From: Callorhinus ursinus | Lineage: Eukaryota; Chordata; Mammalia; Carnivora; Otariidae | NCBI RefSeq assembly: GCF_003265705.1 | Contig: NW_020312788.1 | Coordinates: 4,898,831-4,962,830, forward strand | Direction of reading: 5' to 3' | Length of the DNA: 64,000 nt | In this document: piece after piece, positions 58,661-64,000 of the stretch | How the letters are laid out: the number at the start of each line of letters is the position of its first letter | Position numbering within the stretch: position 1 is the stretch's first letter | Position numbers and translations under genes: made by a program | Notes under the pieces: model-generated | What the model saw: the letters and a program-made list of their open reading frames with translations, nothing else | Database searches by the model: none | Told to the model about the DNA's origin: nothing

Positions 58661-58773
58661 GGGGAGCCTGGCTGGCTCAGTTGGTAGAGCGTGAGACTCT
58701 TGATCTTGGGATTGTGAGTTTGAGCCCCAGGTTGGGTATAGAGATTACTTAAATATAATAAAATTTTAAAAAA
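58661..58773 (+). mobile_element. Old short tRNA-derived SINE, sense
   Basis: GGGAGCCTGGCTGGCTCAGTTGGTAGAGCGTGAGACTCTTGATCTTGGGATTGTGAGTTTGAGCCCCAGGTTGGGTATAGAGATTACTTAAA is close to a tRNA gene body (A-box TGGCTCAGTTGG, B-box-like GTTTGAGCCCC) plus a short tail. GTTA(C/G)CATACA flanks it. Confidence 0.88.
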
Positions 58774-59200
58774 TGTTAGCATACATTATTTTTCAAATGC
58801 ACTTGGGTAAATCTATTTTGCATAAAGATCCTTATTGGATCTGTATCAAAATAGTAAACTCAATATAAAGTTATTAAATAAACAGTTGAATGTTTGAATA
58901 TTTTATCAGCCAACAAACTCTCTATGATAAAATTAGTATTCTGCAAATTTTGTAACAACAGATGAGCTTTGGGAAGGGGTCTAATTAAAGTTAGCCTTAA
59001 ATGTCAAAGGAGTGTTGTTCTAAAAATTGTGTAATTTGGTAATCTAACTTCTCCCTTTAGAATCCAGCAACATTTTAGGAAAGTCATCTTATATTTGTGA
59101 CACACCTATTATGTGCAATGGATTGTTTTAGTAGAAACTGACCTCAGACTGAGAACATCAAAAACAGACAAAAAAACCCCTGTAAATATTTTTGCAGTTT

Positions 59201-59421
59201 GTACATAATTTTTTTTAAAGATTGTATTGATTTATTTGAGAGAGAGAGAGAGAGTATTATGAATGAACGGGTAGGAGGGCCAGAGGGAGAGGGAGAAGCA
59301 GACTCCTCGCTGAGCAGGGGAGCCTGACGTGGGGCTCTATCCCAGACCCCGGGATCATGACCTGAGCTGAAGGCAGACGCTTAACCGACTGAGCCACCCA
59401 AGCGTCCTGTACATAAATTTT
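59201..59421 (-). mobile_element. Can-SINE, antisense
   Basis: TTTTTTAAAGATTGTATTGATTTATTTG ... GATCATGACCTGAGCTGAAGG ... GAGCCACCCAAGCGTCCT. GTACATAA(T/A)TTTTT at 59201 and 59409 is the target-site duplication. Confidence 0.96.
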
Positions 59422-60344
59422 TAAACTACTTCCAATAAAACTCATCAAATTGGCAAAATCAGTTTATAAGATTATCAAATAGAATAATAAGAATACATTA
59501 ACAATGTGTACTATTGAGCCAGAGGACAGGGTGGAAGCCAGGAGGGTCATCATTAGTATACGCTGCATTTGGAGATGTGGAATTATTCGTGTGGAGAGTA
59601 GAGTGAGGCAAATCTGTGTGAAGAGGAATAGATGGTTAATGGCAAGCCTTAGATGACAATTTCTAGATTATTTCTAAGCAAATACTAATAATTTTAAAAT
59701 CAAAGAGAAATACTGAATACAGAAAAGAAACCAGTGTTCAGGATTTCCAATCATATATTCATAGGGGAGAAAAAGCTAAGAGAATTCTGTCACATGAAAT
59801 ATTTCAGTCTAAGAAATTCAGTGGATTTGAAAATCCTGGAAAGAGTTACTTTGAGACTTGACAAATGCTACCAGGCAGCAGTTTTCCTATTACCCTGGAA
59901 TGTGATACGCCATTTAAAAAGGCCAGTGGTATTTTGGGCTATGCATGTCCGTGTTGGTTCAAAACCAAAGAGGCAACAGACTGGTGTCAGGTCTAGAATG
60001 CCATCATTTCAGTAGGCCTTGGCATTTCAGGTTTCCAGCGATTTGAGGAGTCTGGAAGATTGCACACCAATATTTAAGGCGCTTAGAGGTTTATAGGTCA
60101 ACCTGTGTGAATGAAGACAAGACTGACTTTTTGAAGACATTCCAAAAAAAGAAGTTAGGACATAATTAAGAACTTAAATAGACATCAGTAAGCGAAGAAA
60201 AAAGAAAACACAAGGGTGGGCTCCATAAACCTCCCTACGGAATCACAAAGAATAGAATCCCAGCTCGCTCTCCTCTGGGGCCAAACCTTATCTTATTCTC
60301 CTTTACTCTCCTTCGCTCTTTTTTTTTTCCTTGTCATTTTTAGG
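59422..60344. other. No recognised feature
   Basis: Unique-looking sequence. The 93-codon frame at 59734-60015 is basic and motif-free; I do not call a gene. Confidence 0.4.
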
Positions 60345-60401
60345 CATTTTGCTGAGATCAAGAGTCAGATGCTTAACCAACTAGGCGACCCAGGGGCCCG
60401 T
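60345..60401 (-). mobile_element. Truncated tRNA-type SINE head, antisense
   Basis: GCTGAGATCAAGAGTCAGATGCTTAACCAACTAGGCGACCCAGGGGCCC is the reverse complement of an old SINE head, with a T-run and unrelated text on its left. The rest of the element is missing. Confidence 0.75.
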
Positions 60402-60544
60402 TTTTGCATTTCGTTTCTAACACTCCTTACACTCTGTGGTTATCTAAAAATATTCCCACAATCATATTCTCAATATGTTCATAGTCTTTTGATGCATACA
60501 GAATATAATACAAAAAAAATGGAACAATTATGATTTCAGCAGTT

Positions 60545-62025
60545 ATTTTCCAAAATGTGGTCCACAGACCCCTCTGAGTTCCCTTGAAAGCTTTTAGGGA
60601 ATCGATCAGGTCGAAACTACTTTCATGATCACACAAAAGAATTTTTCCTTTGTTCACTATATTGACATTTGCCCTTACGGTACAAGAACAATGAAAACTC
60701 CTTAGCCTTAAACTTAACCAATACAGCGGCACCAAACTGTGCTAGTCGTCATTGTAGTCTTCATTGCCATTAGCTCCCTGTAAAAACAGGTAAATAAATA
60801 AATTCACTAAATTAAAAGCCAGTTACAATATTCTGTGTGCTGAAAGGGGAAATACACATAGAGAGTATGCACCACATTCCAAAGCCTGAGGGTGGTTGAC
60901 TCCAAGGAATGCACTCTGCCGTTGTTAGAGTTACAAACGGAACTGGCTGCTTTTCCATGAAAGATCGTTTTTGCTTGAAAGAATGACTGACAGACAAATT
61001 GTGGTCATTCACACTTGGCTATTTGGCAGATGATTTTTTGAAAATGAAGTGAGCCTGTCATTTCAGGAAAAACAACGGAGAATATTTGTTACCAATGGCA
61101 GCACTGGAGCTTTCAAGAGAAAATTAGAATTTTTGAAAACTTCTATCTTAACTCCAGCAGCTTCTCAAAACTTAAAGGATTTTCTGATGCGATTAGTAGT
61201 GATGTTAACAGATGGATAATGAAATGTTTCAACATTTCAAAGACCTGCATAAGTCAGTCAGTGGATACATTTACAAATGAACAATGGATACTGATACAAA
61301 ATCACACAGGGATAATGGATCTATTCAAAGTGTAGGATAGACCAATAGATTTTAGTGTAGCAAAGTACAAGTTCATTGATAATGGTTTCAGATTCCTGTT
61401 GTCTAGTTTCTGTAGACTATCGAAGAAGACTGTTCATATTTATGTGAAAAGGCTATTGGGGTGCCTGGGTGGCTCAGTCGTTAAGCATCTGCCTTCGGCT
61501 CAGGTCATGATCCCAGGGTCCTGGGATCGAACCCCTCATCGGGCTCCCTACTCCGCGGCGAGCCTGCTTCTCCCTCTCCCACTCCCCCGCTTGTGTTCCT
61601 GCTCTCGCTATCTCTCTCTCTGTCAAATAAATAAAATCTTTAAAAAAAAAAAGGCTATTAAAAATTTCAAACTACAAATCTATGTGAGGCTAGATTTTCT
61701 TCATCCAAATGTAAATTATAATAGATTGAATGCAGAAGCTGACTTAAGAATCTGGACATTAAGCCAGACATTAAAGAAATTTACAAATTTATAAAATAAC
61801 ACCACTCAGATTTTTCCTTTTAGAACTATGATTATTTTTCACTTAAAATATTATTTTTGAGCATGTGATTGGTTTGTTATTGTTATTTGTAAATATTTTC
61901 ATGATTTCTCTACTGTAATTTCTATTATCATAAATATCAATAAATTTAACCCACCTAAACAAAAGCTTTTTGGGGTCCTCAATAATATTAACAATATAAA
62001 GGGGTCCTGAGACCAAAACTTTATA
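60545..62025. mobile_element. DNA transposon fossil (hAT/Tip100-like), split by a SINE
   Basis: The left end (CCAAAATGTGGTCCACAGACCCCT) and the inverted right end (AGGGGTCCTGAGACCAAAAC) form imperfect terminal inverted repeats. The right side carries TAGATTGAATGCAGAAGCTGA, TTAAGCCAGACATTAAAG and ACAAAAGCTTTTTGGGGTCCTCAATAAT, which I associate with an ancient hAT-type family (Zaphod/Tip100-like, name uncertain). The middle (61010-61400) may be decayed transposase sequence, with stops in all frames. Without the SINE it is about 1.3 kb, so internally deleted. Confidence 0.65.
61447..61659 (+). mobile_element. Can-SINE nested in the DNA transposon
   Basis: AAAAGGCTATT flanks the body (61458-61648) at 61447-61457 and 61649-61659. 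The body shares TCAGTCGTTAAGCATCTGCC and CCTCATCGGGCTCC with the copy at 58146, placing them in one subfamily. Confidence 0.97.
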
Positions 62026-62368
62026 TGACAAGGATGAATTTGATAATTCATGAGATTCAATGGTACATTTGTGTACATTTGTGTACATTTCAATGGTACA
62101 TTTACATTATAATCAATTATATTGATTATATTCATTGATTCATTGATTATAAACAATATAATTGATTATTATAACAATAATGAGATCATTATAATGCAGG
62201 TTAACTCAGTCCCTGGAAGTTATGCTGATAGAGAAAATATTTGTCACATTATACCAGTAGGTTTTCCATACTGTAATATGAGCTGTACACATCATCAGTT
62301 TAGTTCAGTAAGTTCTAGTAAAAGTGAACAAAAAGTTTTGCAAAGTAAATCAGAGATCAGAAAAGATA
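62026..62368. other. AT-rich low-complexity stretch
   Basis: Repeated CATTTGTGTA and ATTGATT(A/C)AT motifs near 62060-62165 make short self-complementary stretches. No gene. Confidence 0.5.
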
Positions 62369-62601
62369 AATGTTCTAACACTTTATTATTGTTATTGTTA
62401 TTATTATTTTAGGGAGAGAGAGCATGAGCTAGTGAGGGGGAGAGGGAGAGAGACAATCTCAAGCAGACTTTCGCTGAGCGTGGAGCCTAGGAGCCTAACG
62501 TGGGACTGGATCTCAGGAGCCTGAGATCATGATCTGAGCCAAAATCAGGAGTCGGTCCCTCACCCGACTGAGCCACCCAGGCGTCCCAATGTTCTAACAC
62601 T
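62369..62601 (-). mobile_element. Can-SINE, antisense, older subfamily, 14 bp TSD
   Basis: AATGTTCTAACACT occurs at 62369-62382 and 62588-62601. The body starts with a (TTATTG)/(TTATTATT) tail, contains GACAATCTCAAGCAGACTTTCGCTGAGCGTGGAGCC and CCTGAGATCATGATCTGAGCC, and ends GAGCCACCCAGGCGTCCC. Confidence 0.96.
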
Positions 62602-62679
62602 CTTGTTTGGACTTTCATCATCCTTGAACTAAACCAACACAAGAATGTTCTGTTGGTCTTCATCTTCCCTACTTGGAGT

Positions 62680-63060
62680 CAGCCCTCCACAGTCAGCAGT
62701 GACCTTTCTAACAAACGCATCAAATCACCACTTTTTTGAAACTCTAAGTGATATCCTCGGGTAAAAACCAAATTTCTTTAGGATGGCCTCTGTGAGCTGT
62801 CTAGGTTTCTCTCTTCCCCATGGCCTATCCACCCTACCATTAGTCTTGCTGAACTAACTGCATTTCTGTGAATATCGGAAGCTGTTTCTGTCTCCGAGTC
62901 TTTGCCGCTGCTTCCTTCTCTGCCTGAAAAGCCACCGCCGCTTCTCGCGAGAAGGACTCCCTTCCCTGCGGTGAGGTGGCTGTGTTGCTGGTGTCAGCTT
63001 CTGTCGCAGCAGCAGAGGTACTTGAGTGTGCATGTTTCTCAGCCTCCCTCTGCGGTCCTG
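62680..63060 (+). mobile_element. LINE-2 3' region, sense
   Basis: GAAACTCTAAGTGATATCCTCGGGTAAAAACCAAATTTCTTTAGGATGGCCTCTGTGAGCTGTCTAGG follows the L2 order (CTCCAGTGGCTTCCCATC...AAAATCCAAACTCCTTACC...GGCCCTGCATGATCTGGCC). It then weakly matches CTCCGAGTCTTTGCCGCTGCTTCCTTCTCTGCCTG. A CpG-rich piece near 62930-62970 departs from L2. Confidence 0.6.
62941..62954. promoter_or_regulatory. Palindrome CTTCTCGCGAGAAG (TCTCGCGAGA motif)
   Basis: A perfect 14 bp palindrome containing TCTCGCGAGA, the element bound by BANP and typical of CpG-island promoters. It lies in a short CpG-containing stretch (62925-62975). Whether a promoter exists here is not shown. Confidence 0.4.
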
Positions 63061-63179
63061 TATGTTCTTTGTGACACTGGCCAATCTAGTGTCGGCTGTG
63101 ACTATCAGCACTGCCTACTTCTTTGATTACTTTCTTTTTTCTCATTTTGAAGCATATGTTGTCTTCTTACTTGAGTCTA

Positions 63180-63600
63180 ACTTTTAAAAAAATTATCCAA
63201 GTATTATTTTTTATAGTTGTAAAATTTATAATCATTACAGAAAACTTAGACTATTTAGAAAAGTATAATGAAGAAAATAATATTCACAATCTTAATATCT
63301 TTTACATGATTTTTTCTCACAATAACAATAGGGTATTGTCTTTAATATTTTAATATTTTCCTCTAAATAATTTTTATTCTTCTTTGCATTATAGGATTCC
63401 TGCAGTGTTTCAGTTTAGTATCAGATGTTATATCTTAAACATTTTTTATGCCATCAGAAATAATCCCAAACTATAATTTTAATGGCTCCATATATTCCAT
63501 CATTGAGCCTTACACTTATTTCATTATTCCTACAGTCTATTGTTCCATATTATATTTATGATTAGCATATATGCTGATTGCACAGTCTGATGGACAAGTG
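63180..63600 (-). mobile_element. Old L1 3' fragment, antisense
   Basis: ATCATTACAGAAAACTTAGACTATTTAGAAAAGTATAATGAAGAAAATAA and TTTTAATGGCTCCATATATTCCATCATTGAGC ... CATTATTCCTACAGTCTATTGTTCCATA match the reverse complement of the ORF2 end and 3'UTR of L1M (AAATTTGGAAAATACAGAAAAGTATAAAG ... TTTAATGGCTGCATAGTATTCCATC). Confidence 0.65.
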
Positions 63601-63734
63601 AGAGGAAATATTGACCAATAACATTGATTTAGCTTTATAATAATATTCATAGTTAATGGACCCTGGAGTAGAACGTTCAGGATGTTGGTCAGAGCAAGAA
63701 ATAATTTTTCCATCACTCATTTTTTTCATTTACT

Positions 63735-63850
63735 ATTCATTCACTTAACAAATACATATTGAGGACCTACTTTGTATAAGACTAGTGTTAAAGACTATGT
63801 GTAAGACTGCCAAGATACTTACTCTTAAGTATTTAGAGTCTAAATAAAAA
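63735..63850 (-). mobile_element. LINE-2 terminal fragment, antisense
   Basis: CATTCACTTAACAAATACATATTGAGGACCTACTTTGTATAAGACTAGTGTTAAAG is the reverse complement of the L2 terminus (CATTCAACAAATATTTATTGAGCGCCTACTATGTGCCAGG). Confidence 0.65.
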
Positions 63851-64000
63851 ATATGAGCTGGGTATATAAATATTGTCTTTAGAAAATGGAATTCATTACT
63901 TCTTTGAAACTCTGAACATATTTTATACCATCTTTAAGCTTCAGTACTACAGATCTTAAAATCAATGTTCATATTTACATGTACTAGTCTCATATAAATT

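Noticed and set aside
58661..58773. Functional tRNA gene
   Set aside because: The tRNA-like head belongs to a SINE with a tail and flanking duplication; it does not fold as an intact cloverleaf by eye.

Overview
The window is mammalian nuclear DNA from a carnivoran, probably a caniform. The evidence is at least 20 copies of the carnivore tRNA-Lys-derived SINE (Can-SINE/SINEC: GGGTGGCTCAG head, GATCATGA box, CT-rich stretch, AAATAAATAAAATCTTT tail). Many are flanked by perfect 10-19 bp target-site duplications (TSDs). Carnivore-type L1 3' ends and shared mammalian fossils (L2, MIR, MER5A, MER20, MLT1) support this. I see no bacterial, plasmid or phage signal, no CRISPR array, no operon, and no intact multi-exon protein gene. 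It reads as intergenic or deep-intronic DNA.

Layout. 0-2 kb: antisense L1 debris and an unassigned GC-richer block with internal repetition. 2-17.7 kb: L2 fragments carrying many SINEs, an L1 tail-to-tail pair with microsatellites near 9.3-10 kb, and three antisense SINEs at 15.7-16.7 kb, two of them in the same target. 17.8-28.9 kb: mostly unique sequence, including a transposon-poor block at about 25.7-28.9 kb. 28.9-36 kb: MER5A and MER20 DNA transposon fossils, MIR, L2 and an old L1. 39.86-40.93 kb: a processed LSM12 retrocopy with a 15 bp TSD, a lost start codon and a clean in-frame internal deletion. 42.48-44.76 kb: a 5'-truncated L1 with a SINE inside it. 47.41-47.64 kb: a 235 bp poly(A)-tailed insert of unknown parent with a perfect 21 bp TSD. 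49.3-52.7 kb: a second transposon-poor block with a CTCF-type motif and a long pyrimidine tract. 53-56.7 kb: three antisense LTRs (two ERV-type, one MLT1), one inside an L1. 57.6 kb: a (CTTT)n/(CCTT)n array next to a 10-N gap. 60.5-62 kb: a DNA transposon fossil with imperfect terminal inverted repeats, split by a SINE. 62.7-64 kb: L2 and L1 debris with a CpG-containing 14 bp palindrome.

The sequence does not support a new multi-gene system. The parts most worth a second look are the two retroposed RNAs (LSM12 and the orphan insert), the double SINE hit, a short coding-like ORF on the minus strand near 6.7 kb, and the two transposon-poor blocks with candidate regulatory motifs. Repeat family names are from memory of consensus sequences and need a library search to confirm; boundaries are approximate unless a TSD is stated.
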